A model generated the notes under the pieces. It saw nothing but the letters and a program-made list of their open reading frames with translations. It searched no databases and was not told where the DNA came from. A DNA stretch of 64,000 nt, from assembly GCF_000282195.1 (NCBI RefSeq), contig NZ_AKJT01000030.1:1-64000 (forward strand), read 5' to 3'. This document shows, one piece after another, positions 30,350 to 39,915 of the stretch. Source of the DNA: Pseudomonas sp. GM18. GTDB taxonomy: Bacteria > Pseudomonadota > Gammaproteobacteria > Pseudomonadales > Pseudomonadaceae. A program made the position numbers and the translations under genes. Numbering within the stretch: the first letter of the stretch is position 1; each line of letters starts with the position of its first letter.

Positions 30350-30961
30350 ATGACTGATACCCCTGATCGTGACGAACGCCATCTGGCGCGCATGCTGCGC
30401 AAAAAAGCCGTGATCGACGAACGCATCGCCAATTCGCCGAACGAATGCGGCCTGCTGCTGGTGCTGAGCGGCAACGGCAAAGGCAAAAGCAGTTCGGCGT
30501 TCGGCATGCTAGCGCGCTCCATGGGCCACGGCATGCAGTGCGGTGTTGTGCAATTCATCAAGGGGCGCAGCAGCACCGGCGAGGAGCTGTTCTTCCGGCG
30601 TTTCCCGGAGCAAGTGCGTTTTCATGTGATGGGCGAGGGCTTCACTTGGGAAACCCAGGACCGCCAGCGTGACATCGCCGCTGCCGAAGCCGCTTGGGCG
30701 GTGTCCCGCGAACTGCTGAGTGATCCGTCGATTGGCCTGGTGGTACTCGATGAGTTGAACATCGCTCTCAAGCACGGTTACCTCGATCTCGATCAGGTGC
30801 TCAGTGATTTGCAGGCCCGTCCGCCGATGCAGCACGTGGTCGTCACTGGCCGTGGCGCCAAACCGGAGATGATCGAACTGGCTGACACCGTCACCGAAAT
30901 GGGCATGATCAAGCACGCCTTCCAGGCCGGGATCAAAGCGCAAAAAGGCGTCGAGTTGTGA
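30350..30961 (+). CDS. cobO: Cob(I)yrinic acid a,c-diamide adenosyltransferase
   Basis: Adds the 5'-deoxyadenosyl ligand to cob(I)alamin precursors using ATP (CobA/BtuR/CobO type). The 203-residue protein has the N-terminal Met-Thr-Asp leader, a P-loop variant in GNGKGKSSSA (about 42-51), and the substrate segment WETQDRQRD followed by VLDELNIALKHGYLD. I start at 30350, after GGAGAG; the longer frame runs back into the riboswitch. It overlaps cobB by 4 bases and heads the ten-gene operon. Confidence 0.95.
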   Translation: MTDTPDRDERHLARMLRKKAVIDERIANSPNECGLLLVLSGNGKGKSSSAFGMLARSMGHGMQCGVVQFIKGRSSTGEELFFRRFPEQVRFHVMGEGFTWETQDRQRDIAAAEAAWAVSRELLSDPSIGLVVLDELNIALKHGYLDLDQVLSDLQARPPMQHVVVTGRGAKPEMIELADTVTEMGMIKHAFQAGIKAQKGVEL

Positions 30962-32283
30962 TTCAACCACATCATTGCCCGGCGGTACTGATTGCCGCGC
31001 CGGCTTCCGGTCAGGGCAAGACCACCGTCACCGCCGCGCTCGCCCGTTTGCATCGCAATCAGGGGCGCAAGGTGCGCGTGTTCAAATGCGGCCCGGACTT
31101 TCTCGATCCGATGATTCTCGAGCGTGCCAGCGGTGCACCGGTCTATCAGCTGGACATGTGGATGGTCGGCGAGCAGGAAAGTCGTCGTCTGTTGTGGGAA
31201 GCCGCTGGCGAAGCCGATCTGATCCTCATCGAAGGCGTCATGGGGCTGTTCGACGGTACGCCGTCCAGCGCCGACCTGGCGCGGCATTTCGGTGTGCCGG
31301 TGCTCGGCGTGATCGACGGCACCGCGATGGCGCAGACCTTTGGCGCGCTGGCGTTGGGCTTGGCGCGCTATCAGCCGGATTTGCCGTTTGCCGGAGTGTT
31401 GGCCAATCGGGTAGGCACCCTGCGTCATGCGCAATTACTCGAAGGCAGCCTGACAGAAGGCTTGCGCTGGTATGGCGCGTTGTCCCGGGAAACCGGCATC
31501 GAATTGCCGAGTCGGCATCTCGGCCTGGTCCAGGCCAGCGAACTGAATGACCTCGATCTGCGCCTCGATGCAGCGGCCGCCTCACTGGCCAGCAGTTGCG
31601 ATGTGGCGTTGCCGCCGGCCGTGGAGTTCGCCGCGCCTGCAGTGATTGCGGCTGAACCGTTGCTGGCCGGTGTGCGGATTGCCGTGGCCCGGGATGAAGC
31701 CTTCGCGTTTACCTACGGCGCGAGTCTGGATCTGCTGCGGGCCATGGGCGCCGAATTGTCTTTCTTCTCGCCGATTCGCGACAGCGGGTTGCCGGAGGCA
31801 GACAGCCTTTATCTGCCAGGCGGTTACCCTGAATTGCACCATGTGGCGTTGTCACAAAACACGCCGATGCTGACCGCCATCCGCGCTCACCACGCGGCGG
31901 GCAAACCGTTACTGGCCGAGTGTGGCGGCATGTTGTATCTGTTGGATTCGTTGACCGATGTCGAGGGCACTCGCGCTGAACTGGTTGGCTTGCTGACCGG
32001 TGATGCGGTGATGCAGAAGCGTCTGGCGGCGTTGGCTTTGCAGGCGGTGGAATTGCCCGAAGGTTTGCTGCGTGGGCACACCTATCACCACTCGCTGACC
32101 AGCACCGAGCTTGAGCCGATTGCGCGTGGCCTGAGCCCCAATGGCGGGCGAGGGGCGGAGGCGGTTTATCGTAAGGGGCGGATGACGGCCTCTTATGTGC
32201 ACTTCTATTTTCCGTCCAATCCGGCGGCGATTGCTGCGCTGTTGGCGCCCGATCGTGAAGCCTCCATCGCGAGCAGGCCATGA
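30958..32283 (+). CDS. cobB: Cobyrinate a,c-diamide synthase
   Basis: Amidates the a and c side chains of cobyrinate (hydrogenobyrinate in the aerobic route) with glutamine and ATP. The 441-residue protein has an N-terminal P-loop APASGQGKTTV (about 15) and a C-terminal class I glutaminase domain with Cys in PLLAECGGMLYLL near residue 325. The start is a GTG overlapping the cobO stop (GTGA). The family is also called CbiA/CobB. It overlaps bluB by 4 bases. Confidence 0.95.
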   Translation: MIQPHHCPAVLIAAPASGQGKTTVTAALARLHRNQGRKVRVFKCGPDFLDPMILERASGAPVYQLDMWMVGEQESRRLLWEAAGEADLILIEGVMGLFDGTPSSADLARHFGVPVLGVIDGTAMAQTFGALALGLARYQPDLPFAGVLANRVGTLRHAQLLEGSLTEGLRWYGALSRETGIELPSRHLGLVQASELNDLDLRLDAAAASLASSCDVALPPAVEFAAPAVIAAEPLLAGVRIAVARDEAFAFTYGASLDLLRAMGAELSFFSPIRDSGLPEADSLYLPGGYPELHHVALSQNTPMLTAIRAHHAAGKPLLAECGGMLYLLDSLTDVEGTRAELVGLLTGDAVMQKRLAALALQAVELPEGLLRGHTYHHSLTSTELEPIARGLSPNGGRGAEAVYRKGRMTASYVHFYFPSNPAAIAALLAPDREASIASRP

Positions 32284-32930
32284 CGGACAACGCCTTTTCC
32301 GAAGCCGAACGCGATGCCGTCTATCGAGCCATCGGCGAACGCCGTGACATGCGCCATTTCAGCGGCGGCACGGTCGAGCCCGAGTTGCTGAGGCGCCTGC
32401 TCGAAGCCGCGCATCAGGCGCCGAGCGTCGGCCTGATGCAGCCCTGGCGGTTCATCCGCATCAGCGACCGGGCGCTGCGCGGCAAGATCCAGCAACTGGT
32501 GGAAGAAGAACGCATCCGCACCGCCGAAGCCCTCGGCGAGCGCTCCGACGAATTCATGAAGCTCAAGGTCGAAGGCATCCAAGACTGCGCCGAAGTGCTG
32601 GTCGCCGCGCTGATGGACGATCGCGAGCGGTATATCTTCGGCCGTCGTACGTTGCCGGAAATGGACATGGCCTCGCTGTCCTGTGCCATCCAGAACCTTT
32701 GGCTGGCGTCCCGCGCCGAAGGCCTGGGCATGGGCTGGGTGTCGCTGTTCGAACCGCAAGCCTTGGCGGATTTACTGGGTTTACCGACCGGGGCCAAGCC
32801 TTTGGCCGTTCTTTGCCTGGGGCCGGTCAAGGAATTCTATCCGGCGCCGATGCTGGTACTCGAAGGCTGGGCGCAGGCGCGTCCGCTCAACGAGTTGCTG
32901 TATGAAAATTATTGGGGAGTGAGTCAATGA
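32280..32930 (+). CDS. bluB: 5,6-dimethylbenzimidazole synthase
   Basis: Flavin-destroying enzyme that makes the lower-ligand base from reduced FMN and O2. The 216-residue protein has the nitroreductase-like fold with the BluB features [10 protein letters not shown] near residue 22 and [12 protein letters not shown] near 46, and [32 protein letters not shown] later on. O2-dependence fits an aerobic pathway. It is coupled to cobB and overlaps the next gene by 4 bases. Confidence 0.94.
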   Translation: MTDNAFSEAERDAVYRAIGERRDMRHFSGGTVEPELLRRLLEAAHQAPSVGLMQPWRFIRISDRALRGKIQQLVEEERIRTAEALGERSDEFMKLKVEGIQDCAEVLVAALMDDRERYIFGRRTLPEMDMASLSCAIQNLWLASRAEGLGMGWVSLFEPQALADLLGLPTGAKPLAVLCLGPVKEFYPAPMLVLEGWAQARPLNELLYENYWGVSQ

Positions 32931-33835
32931 GTGTGGCGTTGTTGAGTATCGCCGCGGTCGCGCTGGATGCGCTGCTGGGTGAGCCCAAACGCTGGCATCC
33001 GCTGGTGGCGTTCGGTCGTTTTGCCGATCGCATCGAACAACGTTTCAACTCCGCTGGTCGCGGCTGGCGCAGTCACGGGGTGACGGCCTGGGTGATGGCG
33101 GTTGTGCCACTGACCTTGTTGGCCACCGCGCTGTCCTGGGCGCCTTACGTTGGCTGGATCGTTGAGATTCTCGCGCTCTATTGCGCGCTTGGCATGCGCA
33201 GCCTCGGCGAGCATGTCGAGCCGGTGGCCAGGGCCCTGCGCAGCGATGATTTGGTCGAGGCGCGCACACGCGTCGGTTATCTGGTCAGCCGTCAGACCAG
33301 TGAACTGGACAAAACCGAAGTCGCCCGCGCCGCCACCGAATCGGTGCTGGAGAACGGCAGCGATGCGGTGTTCGCCGCGCTGTTCTGGTTTGCCGTGGCG
33401 GGTGTGCCCGGTGTGGTGCTCTATCGTCTGAGCAACACCCTGGATGCGATGTGGGGTTATCGCAACGAACGCTTCGAGCGTTTCGGCTGGGCCGCGGCGA
33501 AAATCGACGATGTTCTGAACTACATTCCCGCACGCTTGGTGGCGTTGACCTACGCACTGTTGGGCAAAACCCGACTGGCGCTGAAATGCTGGCGCACCCA
33601 GGGGCCGACCTGGGACAGCCCGAATGCCGGGCCGGTGATGGCGGCCGGTGCCGGTGCGCTGGGGGTCGAGTTGGGCGGGGCGGCGATTTATCACGGCGAA
33701 TTGCATCAGCGTCCACAATTGGGCGAAGGCGTGCCGGCGGATGCCGATTCCATCGACCGTGGCTGGCAATTGGTCCAGCGCGGGGTATGGTTATGGCTGC
33801 TGATTCTCTGCGTGGGGGCTGAGTTCTATGCTTGA
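32927..33835 (+). CDS. cbiB: Adenosylcobinamide-phosphate synthase
   Basis: Inner-membrane enzyme attaching (R)-1-amino-2-propanol O-2-phosphate to adenosylcobyrate (CbiB; CobD in Pseudomonas naming). The 302-residue protein has five or so membrane segments and the CbiB family marks [15 protein letters not shown] near the start, [12 protein letters not shown], and [28 protein letters not shown]. The start at 32927 overlaps bluB by 4 bases; earlier in-frame codons would extend into bluB. It overlaps the next gene by 8 bases. Confidence 0.94.
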   Translation: MSVALLSIAAVALDALLGEPKRWHPLVAFGRFADRIEQRFNSAGRGWRSHGVTAWVMAVVPLTLLATALSWAPYVGWIVEILALYCALGMRSLGEHVEPVARALRSDDLVEARTRVGYLVSRQTSELDKTEVARAATESVLENGSDAVFAALFWFAVAGVPGVVLYRLSNTLDAMWGYRNERFERFGWAAAKIDDVLNYIPARLVALTYALLGKTRLALKCWRTQGPTWDSPNAGPVMAAGAGALGVELGGAAIYHGELHQRPQLGEGVPADADSIDRGWQLVQRGVWLWLLILCVGAEFYA

Positions 33836-34820
33836 GCACGGTGGCCGGTTGCGCAAGGCGGCACTTGAATACGGTATCGCCGAAGCCGATTGGCTCGACC
33901 TGTCCAGTGGTCTTGCGCCCTGGCCATTCCCGGTCCCGGACATCCCGTTGCGGGCCTGGGCGCGCCTGCCGGAAACCGATGACGGTCTGGAGCAGGCCGC
34001 CTGCGACTATTACGGTGCGGCTCAGGTGTTGCCGGTGGCCGGTTCGCAAATGGCGATTCAGTTGCTGCCGCGTTTGCGCCGGGCCGGCAAGGTCGGCGTG
34101 CTGTCGCCGTGTTACGCCGAACACGCCGAAGCCTGGCGTCGCAACGGTTATGTCGTGCGTGAGGTCCTGGAGTCGGAAGTCGATTTCTTTCTCGACAATC
34201 TCGACGTGCTGGTGGTGGTCAATCCGAACAATCCCACAGGCCTGAGCCTGACCCCGGCCCGTCTGCTGGATTGGCATGCGCGGCTGGCCCAGCGCGGTGG
34301 CTGGCTGGTGGTGGACGAGGCGTTCATGGACAACACGCCGCATTTGAGTCTGGCGCCGTTCGCCAACCAGATCGGCTTGATCGTGCTGCGTTCCTTCGGC
34401 AAGTTTTTCGGCCTGGCCGGTGTGCGGCTGGGGTTTGTGCTGGCCGAGCGCAAGTTGCTCAAGCTGCTGGCCGAGCAAGTCGGGCCCTGGGCGGTCAGTG
34501 GGCCGACCCGCGTCCTGGGCCAGGCTTGCCTGACGGATACGGACGGGCATACCCGACAGCGCATTCGCACGGATGAAGCCGGCGAGCGCCTGGCGCTGCT
34601 GCTTGAACAGTATGGCTTCAAGCCTCAGGGCGGCTGCGCACTGTTCCAATGGCTGATCACCGAACGCGCCGAAGCACTGCATGAATTCATGGCTCGACGC
34701 GGCATTCTGCTGCGCTTGTTCCCCCACAACAGCAGCGTGCGGTTTGGCTTGCCGGCGGAGGAAGCGGACTGGTCGCGCCTCGAACAAGCCCTGCAGACCT
34801 ACGCCAAGGAAAACCCATGA
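33828..34820 (+). CDS. cobD: L-threonine-O-3-phosphate decarboxylase
   Basis: PLP enzyme (also called CobC in Pseudomonas) that forms (R)-1-amino-2-propanol O-2-phosphate, the linker used by CbiB next door. The 330-residue protein is a class I/II aminotransferase type: [12 protein letters not shown] start, [12 protein letters not shown] near residue 137, LVVDEAFMD near 162, and the PLP lysine in [16 protein letters not shown] near 190. It is fully embedded in the operon with short overlaps on both sides. Confidence 0.93.
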   Translation: MLEHGGRLRKAALEYGIAEADWLDLSSGLAPWPFPVPDIPLRAWARLPETDDGLEQAACDYYGAAQVLPVAGSQMAIQLLPRLRRAGKVGVLSPCYAEHAEAWRRNGYVVREVLESEVDFFLDNLDVLVVVNPNNPTGLSLTPARLLDWHARLAQRGGWLVVDEAFMDNTPHLSLAPFANQIGLIVLRSFGKFFGLAGVRLGFVLAERKLLKLLAEQVGPWAVSGPTRVLGQACLTDTDGHTRQRIRTDEAGERLALLLEQYGFKPQGGCALFQWLITERAEALHEFMARRGILLRLFPHNSSVRFGLPAEEADWSRLEQALQTYAKENP

Positions 34821-36268
34821 CAACGTTGATGGTGCAGGGCACCACATCCGACGCCGGTAAAAGCACGCTGGTGACGGCGTTGTGTCGCTGGGGCACGCGT
34901 CAGGGCGTGAGTGTCGTGCCGTTCAAACCGCAGAACATGGCCCTCAACAGTGCGGTGACTGCCGACGGTGGCGAAATCGGTCGCGCTCAGGCGGTGCAGG
35001 CGCAAGCCGCCAACCTCGAACCGCACACCGACATGAACCCGGTGCTGCTCAAACCCAACAGCGATACTGGCGCCCAGGTGATCATCCATGGTCGCGCCGT
35101 CACCACCATGAATGCCGTCGCGTATCACGACTACAAGGCCATCGCCATGCAAGCGGTGCTGGCCTCCCATGAACGGCTGAGCGCGGCGTATCCGCTGGTG
35201 ATGGTCGAAGGCGCGGGCTCACCGGCCGAGATCAACCTGCGTGCCGGCGACATTGCCAACATGGGGTTTGCCGAGGCGGTGGACTGCCCGGTGGTGCTGA
35301 TTGCCGACATCAATCGCGGTGGGGTTTTCGCGCATTTGGTCGGTACGCTGGAGCTGCTGTCGCCGAGCGAACAGGCGCGGGTCAAAGGCTTCATCATCAA
35401 CCGTTTTCGTGGCGACATCGCCTTGCTGCAACCGGGGCTGGACTGGCTGGAGGCGCGCACCGGCAAACCGGTGATCGGCGTGTTGCCTTATGTGATGGAC
35501 CTGCACCTGGAGGCCGAGGACGGCCTCGATCAGCGTCAGACCGACAAGGCCGATCAAGTGCTCAAGGTGGTGGTGCCGGTACTGCCGCGCATCAGCAATC
35601 ACACCGATTTCGATCCGCTGCGCCTGCATCCGCAAGTGGACCTGCAATTCATCGGCCCCGGCCAGGCGATTCCACCCGCCGACCTGATAATTCTCCCCGG
35701 CTCGAAAAGCGTGCGCAGCGACCTCGCGTACCTGCGCAGCAATGGCTGGGACACGGCGATCGCGCGGCATTTGCGCTACGGCGGCAAAGTGCTGGGAATC
35801 TGCGGTGGTCTGCAAATGCTCGGCGAGCAGGTGCATGACCCTCTGGGCCTCGAAGGCGCGGCGGGTTCCAGTGCCGGTTTGGGTTTGCTGGCGTTCGAAA
35901 CGCAGCTCGAAGAAGAGAAGCAGTTGCGCAACGTGCGTGGGCGTCTGGCGCTGGAAGATGCGCAGGTCAGCGGCTATGAAATTCATGCCGGCGTGACCAC
36001 CGGGCCGGCGCTGGAAAACGCCGCCGTGCAGCTGGACGATGGTCGCTGCGATGGTGCGCAAAGTGCCGATGGACAGATTTTCGGTACGTACCTGCATGGC
36101 CTGTTCGAATCACCGGCGGCGTGCAGTGCACTATTGCGCTGGGCTGGTTTGCAGGAGGTGCAGGAGGTGGATTACCACGGGTTGCGCGAGCGCGATATCG
36201 AGCGGTTGGCGGATCTGGTGGAGAAGCATCTGGATACTTTGTTGTTGCGTGAGCTCTGCGGGTTTTGA
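34817..36268 (+). CDS. cobQ: Cobyric acid synthase
   Basis: Amidates the b, d, e and g side chains of adenosylcobyrinate a,c-diamide. The 483-residue protein starts with a P-loop, [12 protein letters not shown] (about 6-17), and has the DAGKS...[12 protein letters not shown] signature and the class I glutaminase Cys in [11 protein letters not shown] near residue 333. It overlaps cobD by 4 bases. About 56 bases, containing a short AT-rich gap, separate it from cobU. Confidence 0.96.
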   Translation: MTTLMVQGTTSDAGKSTLVTALCRWGTRQGVSVVPFKPQNMALNSAVTADGGEIGRAQAVQAQAANLEPHTDMNPVLLKPNSDTGAQVIIHGRAVTTMNAVAYHDYKAIAMQAVLASHERLSAAYPLVMVEGAGSPAEINLRAGDIANMGFAEAVDCPVVLIADINRGGVFAHLVGTLELLSPSEQARVKGFIINRFRGDIALLQPGLDWLEARTGKPVIGVLPYVMDLHLEAEDGLDQRQTDKADQVLKVVVPVLPRISNHTDFDPLRLHPQVDLQFIGPGQAIPPADLIILPGSKSVRSDLAYLRSNGWDTAIARHLRYGGKVLGICGGLQMLGEQVHDPLGLEGAAGSSAGLGLLAFETQLEEEKQLRNVRGRLALEDAQVSGYEIHAGVTTGPALENAAVQLDDGRCDGAQSADGQIFGTYLHGLFESPAACSALLRWAGLQEVQEVDYHGLRERDIERLADLVEKHLDTLLLRELCGF

Positions 36269-36324
36269 GTTGATTTTGAGGACGCCTTCGCGGGCATCAC
36301 ACCGCACATTTGAAGGAATGAACC

Positions 36325-36846
36325 ATGCTCCAACTGATCCTCGGCGGCGCCCGCTCCGGCAAAAGTCGTCTGGCCGAGAAACTCGCGTCTGACAGTGGCC
36401 TGACAGTGACCTACATCGCCACCAGCCAACCCCTGGACGGTGAAATGAACGAGCGGGTGGCCCATCACCGCGCCCGCCGTCCGGCTGAGTGGGCGTTGAT
36501 CGAAGAGCCGCTGGAACTGGCCCGCGTGCTGCGCGAAAGCGCCGGTGTCGACCGTTGCCTGCTGGTGGATTGCCTGACGCTGTGGCTGACCAATCTGCTG
36601 ATGCTCGACAACGCCGAGCGCTTGTCGGCCGAGCGCGAAGCCCTGCTGGACTGCCTGGCGTCGTTGCCGGGTGAAATCATTTTTGTCAGCAACGAGACCG
36701 GAATGGGTGTCGTGCCGCTGGGCGAATTGACTCGCCGCTATGTCGATGAAGCCGGTTGGCTGCATCAAGCCTTGGCCGAGCGCTGCCAACGTGTCGTCCT
36801 GACCGTCGCCGGCCTGCCCCTGACTTTGAAAGGAACTGCGTTATGA
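36325..36846 (+). CDS. cobU: Bifunctional adenosylcobinamide kinase / adenosylcobinamide-phosphate guanylyltransferase
   Basis: Phosphorylates adenosylcobinamide and adds GMP, activating the aminopropanol side for base addition (CobP in Pseudomonas). The 173-residue protein begins [21 protein letters not shown] with the P-loop near residue 8-15, followed by [24 protein letters not shown] and [14 protein letters not shown]. It overlaps cobT by 4 bases (ATGA). Confidence 0.96.
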   Translation: MLQLILGGARSGKSRLAEKLASDSGLTVTYIATSQPLDGEMNERVAHHRARRPAEWALIEEPLELARVLRESAGVDRCLLVDCLTLWLTNLLMLDNAERLSAEREALLDCLASLPGEIIFVSNETGMGVVPLGELTRRYVDEAGWLHQALAERCQRVVLTVAGLPLTLKGTAL

Positions 36847-37898
36847 CTCAATCCTGGTGGCTGAACCCGTGCAAGCCAATCGATGCGCAAGTGGTCGAAC
36901 AGGCGCAGGCGCGTCAACAGCAACTGACCAAGCCTGCCGGCTCCCTCGGCCAGCTCGAAGCGGTGGCGGTGCAACTGGCCGGGTTGCAGGGGCAGGTCAA
37001 GCCAACACTGGATCAGCTGTGGATTGCGATTTTTGCCGGTGACCATGGCGTGGTCGCCGAAGGAGTGTCGGCGTTTCCGCAGGAAGTCACCGGGCAAATG
37101 CTGCACAACTTCGTCAGCGGCGGCGCGGCGATCAGCGTGTTGGCGCGGCAGTTGGGGGCGTCCCTTGAAGTGGTCGACCTCGGCACCGTTACGCCGTCGT
37201 TGAATCTACCGGGTGTGCGTCACCTGAACATCGGCCCGGGCACGGCGAATTTCGTCCAGGGCCCGGCGATGACTCAGGCCCAGGGTGAACTCGCCTTGCA
37301 GGCCGGTCGCGACAGTGTGCAGCGCGCCATCGCAGCAGGTGCGCAGCTGTTCATCGGTGGCGAAATGGGCATCGGCAACACCACGGCGGCCAGCGCGCTG
37401 GCCTGTGCCTTGCTCGATTGCCCGGTGGTGCACCTGGCCGGGCCGGGCACTGGCCTGAACGCGGCGGGTGTCAGCCACAAAGCCCTGGTCATCGAACGCG
37501 CCTTGGCGTTGCATGGCGCGCAGCGTGGCGATGTATTGCAAACCTTATTCAACCTCGGCGGTTTCGAAATCGCTGCGCTGGTCGGCGCGTACCTGGCCTG
37601 TGCTCAGGAAGGCGTCGCGGTGTTGGTCGACGGGTTTATTTGCAGCGTCGCCGCGCTGGTGGCGGTGCGTCTGAATCCGGCCTGCCGTGAGTGGTTGCTG
37701 TTCGGTCATCGTGGTGCCGAGCCGGGTCATCGTCATGTGCTGGAAACCCTGAACGCCGAACCGTTGCTGGATCTCGGCCTGCGGTTGGGTGAGGGCAGTG
37801 GTGCGGCGTTGGCCGTGCCATTGCTGCGGCTGGCCTGCGACCTGCACGGGCAGATGGCGACATTCGCCGAAGCTGCGGTGGCGGATCGCCCGGCATGA
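36843..37898 (+). CDS. cobT: Nicotinate-nucleotide--dimethylbenzimidazole phosphoribosyltransferase
   Basis: Makes alpha-ribazole-5'-phosphate from DMB and nicotinate mononucleotide. The 351-residue protein has the family pattern [18 protein letters not shown] near the start, [20 protein letters not shown] near residue 65, and [14 protein letters not shown] near 180. The start at 36843 is set by the 4-base overlap with cobU and a GGAAC upstream. It supplies the base for CobS and takes DMB made by BluB. Confidence 0.95.
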   Translation: MTQSWWLNPCKPIDAQVVEQAQARQQQLTKPAGSLGQLEAVAVQLAGLQGQVKPTLDQLWIAIFAGDHGVVAEGVSAFPQEVTGQMLHNFVSGGAAISVLARQLGASLEVVDLGTVTPSLNLPGVRHLNIGPGTANFVQGPAMTQAQGELALQAGRDSVQRAIAAGAQLFIGGEMGIGNTTAASALACALLDCPVVHLAGPGTGLNAAGVSHKALVIERALALHGAQRGDVLQTLFNLGGFEIAALVGAYLACAQEGVAVLVDGFICSVAALVAVRLNPACREWLLFGHRGAEPGHRHVLETLNAEPLLDLGLRLGEGSGAALAVPLLRLACDLHGQMATFAEAAVADRPA

Positions 37899-38470
37899 CC
37901 TTGCGCCTGGACCTGTTGCGTCATGGCGAAACCGAACTCGGTGGCGGCCTGCGCGGCAGTCTCGACGATGCGCTGACCGGCAAGGGCTGGGAGCAGATGC
38001 GCGCCGCGGTGGTCGAGCAGGGCCCTTGGGATCGCTTGGTCAGCTCGCCGTTGCGGCGTTGTGCACGCTTTGCTGAAGAGCTTGGGGCACAACTGGGGTT
38101 GCCGGTGCAACTGGATAAGGATCTGCAAGAGCTGCATTTCGGCGCCTGGGAAGGGCAGAGCGCCGCGGCGCTGATGGAAACCAGCGCCGAGGCGTTGGGC
38201 TTGTTCTGGGCCGATCCCTATTCGTTCACGCCGCCTGACGGTGAACCGGTTACCGACTTTTCGACACGGGTGTTGGCGGCCATCGAGCGGCTGCACGCGG
38301 TCTATGCGGGTGAGCGAATTTTGCTGATCAGCCATGGCGGCGTGATGCGATTGTTGCTGGCGCAAGCGCGCGGATTGCCGCGTGAGCAGTTGCTCAACGT
38401 TGAGGTCGGCCATGGCGCGTTGTTCTCGTTGACGGTTGAATCCGGCGTCTTGCTAAGGGAAGCGATCTGA
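37895..38470 (+). CDS. cobC: Alpha-ribazole phosphatase (histidine phosphatase family)
   Basis: Phosphoglycerate-mutase-type phosphatase, likely removing phosphate from alpha-ribazole-5'-phosphate or from the cobalamin-phosphate product. The 191-residue protein has the phosphohistidine motif LLRHGET at residues 7-13 and the second histidine in [13 protein letters not shown] near residue 146, plus the [10 protein letters not shown] segment. It overlaps cobT by 4 bases and precedes cobS by 2 bases. Confidence 0.9.
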   Translation: MTLRLDLLRHGETELGGGLRGSLDDALTGKGWEQMRAAVVEQGPWDRLVSSPLRRCARFAEELGAQLGLPVQLDKDLQELHFGAWEGQSAAALMETSAEALGLFWADPYSFTPPDGEPVTDFSTRVLAAIERLHAVYAGERILLISHGGVMRLLLAQARGLPREQLLNVEVGHGALFSLTVESGVLLREAI

Positions 38471-38472
38471 CC

Positions 38473-39204
38473 ATGTTGCCGTTCTGGATCGCCCTGCAAT
38501 TTCTGAGCAGCCTGCCGATTCGCCTGCCGGGCATGCCGGCGCCCGAGGAGTTGGGCCGCTCGCTGCTGTTTTATCCGCTGGTCGGCTTGCTGTTCGGCGC
38601 CATTCTGTGGGCGCTGAACGGGCTGTTGCTGGGCGCGCCATTGTTGCTTCACGCGGCGTTGCTGCTGACCGTTTGGGTGGTGCTCAGCGGCGCGTTGCAC
38701 CTGGATGGCCTGGCCGACAGCGCCGATGCGTGGCTCGGTGGTTTCGGTGACCGTGAGCGCACTCTCACGATCATGAAAGACCCGTGCAGCGGACCGATCG
38801 CAGTGGTGACGCTGGTGCTGGTGTTGCTGCTCAAGTTTGCCGCGTTGCTGGCGTTGATCGAGCAGCAGCACGGCGTGGTGCTGATCATCGTTCCACTGAT
38901 TGCTCGCAGCGCGCTATTGGGGTTATTCCTGACCACGTCTTATGTGCGTGCCGGTGGATTGGGGCAGGCGCTGGCCGACCATCTGCCGCGTTTGGCCGGG
39001 AAACAGGTGTTGGTGATCAGTGCCGTGGTTTGTGTGTTGATCGCGGGCCTCAGCGGTGTATGGGGGCTTGCACTGGCAGCTATAGGGTTTGTCTGGTTGC
39101 GGCATGTAATGATGCGGCGATTGGGCGGGACAACGGGCGACACTGCCGGGGCGTTGCTGGAGTTGCTGGAAGTGGCGCTGCTGGTGGGGCTGGCGCTGCT
39201 CTGA
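38473..39204 (+). CDS. cobS: Adenosylcobinamide-GDP ribazoletransferase
   Basis: Inner-membrane cobalamin synthase (CobV in Pseudomonas) joining adenosylcobinamide-GDP and alpha-ribazole. The 243-residue protein has several membrane helices and the family features ALQFLSSLPIRLP near the start, and the metal-binding DGLADSADAWLGGFGDRERTLTIMKDP segment near residue 78. It is the last gene of the operon; a REPIN-like element follows instead of a simple terminator. Confidence 0.95.
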   Translation: MLPFWIALQFLSSLPIRLPGMPAPEELGRSLLFYPLVGLLFGAILWALNGLLLGAPLLLHAALLLTVWVVLSGALHLDGLADSADAWLGGFGDRERTLTIMKDPCSGPIAVVTLVLVLLLKFAALLALIEQQHGVVLIIVPLIARSALLGLFLTTSYVRAGGLGQALADHLPRLAGKQVLVISAVVCVLIAGLSGVWGLALAAIGFVWLRHVMMRRLGGTTGDTAGALLELLEVALLVGLALL

Positions 39205-39263
39205 ATCCCCGTAGAAGCGAGGCTTGTCAGCCAGTTAAGCAGTTTCAGGTGCAGCGCACTCTT

Positions 39264-39403
39264 TGTAGCAGCTGCCGAGCTCGCGAGGCTGCGTTCGGCT
39301 GCGAAGCAGTCGCGAGTCCGGCTGAGGCGGTCTACCTGATGCACCGCAAGTTCTGATTTTACGACTGCTGCGCAGCCGAACGCAGGCTTCGCCAGCTGCT
39401 ACA
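39264..39403. repeat. REPIN: two inverted REP sequences
   Basis: TGTAGCAGCTGCC at 39264 and its inverted counterpart ending CTGCTACA at 39403 bracket a core with GGCTGCGTTCGGCTGCGAAGCAGTCG and a matching CGACTGCTGCGCAGCCGAACGCAGGCTTCG-like arm. Arms are imperfect. The same arrangement occurs at 59638-59769, so it belongs to one REP family. It lies after cobS. Confidence 0.8.
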
Positions 39404-39423
39404 GGTAAAATGTGTCGAAAAAT

Positions 39424-39455
39424 TTGCTTTCATTTAACCGCGGGTATATACACGC
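39424..39455 (+). promoter_or_regulatory. marR promoter with overlapping MarR-type operator
   Basis: A 16-bp inverted repeat GCGGGTATATACACGC (39440-39455, one mismatch from perfect) overlaps the likely -10 (TATACA, 39447-39452), 17 bases after TTGCTT (39424-39429). The predicted start of transcription falls at or next to the marR ATG (39459). The same palindrome recurs before the MFS gene. Confidence 0.65.
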
Positions 39456-39458
39456 ACC

Positions 39459-39863
39459 ATGCTTCCTTCTCAATGTTTGTGCACTAACCTGCGTCGCGCC
39501 GCTCGTGGCGTCAGCAGGCATTACGACGGCGCGCTCGACGGCTTCGGGATCAACGTTGCCCAGTATTCTTTGCTGTGCAACCTGCAGCGTCTGGATCAGC
39601 CGAGCATCTCGACACTGGCCGAGGCCATGGGCCTGGATCGCAGCACCCTGGGGCGCAATCTGCGGGTGCTGGAGGGGGACGGTCTGGTGACGCTGGTCGA
39701 GGGCGAAGACATGCGCAATCGCATCGTCCTGCTTACCGAGACAGGGCGCGAACGTCTGGCAGCAGCCTTGCCGGCCTGGGAAGCGGCGCAGCAGCGGTTG
39801 ATCGACCGTCTGGGTGCCGAGAAGCGTGAAACCTTGCTGAAACTGCTGGATGAACTGGCTTGA
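39459..39863 (+). CDS. MarR family transcriptional regulator
   Basis: A 134-residue winged-helix regulator. The DNA-binding domain has INVAQYSLLCNLQRLDQPSISTLAEAMGLDRSTLGRNLRVLE (about 25-70) with the recognition helix DRSTLGRNLRVLE and the wing DMRNRIVLLTETG. It contains Cys7 near the N-terminus, which could be an oxidant-sensing residue, though this is an inference. No Shine-Dalgarno precedes the ATG, and the predicted mRNA start lies at the ATG. It probably represses itself and the MFS gene that follows. Confidence 0.9.
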   Translation: MLPSQCLCTNLRRAARGVSRHYDGALDGFGINVAQYSLLCNLQRLDQPSISTLAEAMGLDRSTLGRNLRVLEGDGLVTLVEGEDMRNRIVLLTETGRERLAAALPAWEAAQQRLIDRLGAEKRETLLKLLDELA

Positions 39864-39884
39864 GGCCAGTTTGTTCGATCTTAA

Positions 39885-39900
39885 GCGGGTATATACCCGC
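39885..39900. promoter_or_regulatory. MarR-type operator before the MFS gene
   Basis: GCGGGTATATACCCGC is a perfect 16-bp palindrome located in the marR-MFS gap, 15 bases before the MFS ATG. It differs from the upstream marR site by one base. The spacing suggests that the regulator controls both genes independently. Confidence 0.72.
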
Positions 39901-39915
39901 TACCGGAGAACAAGA

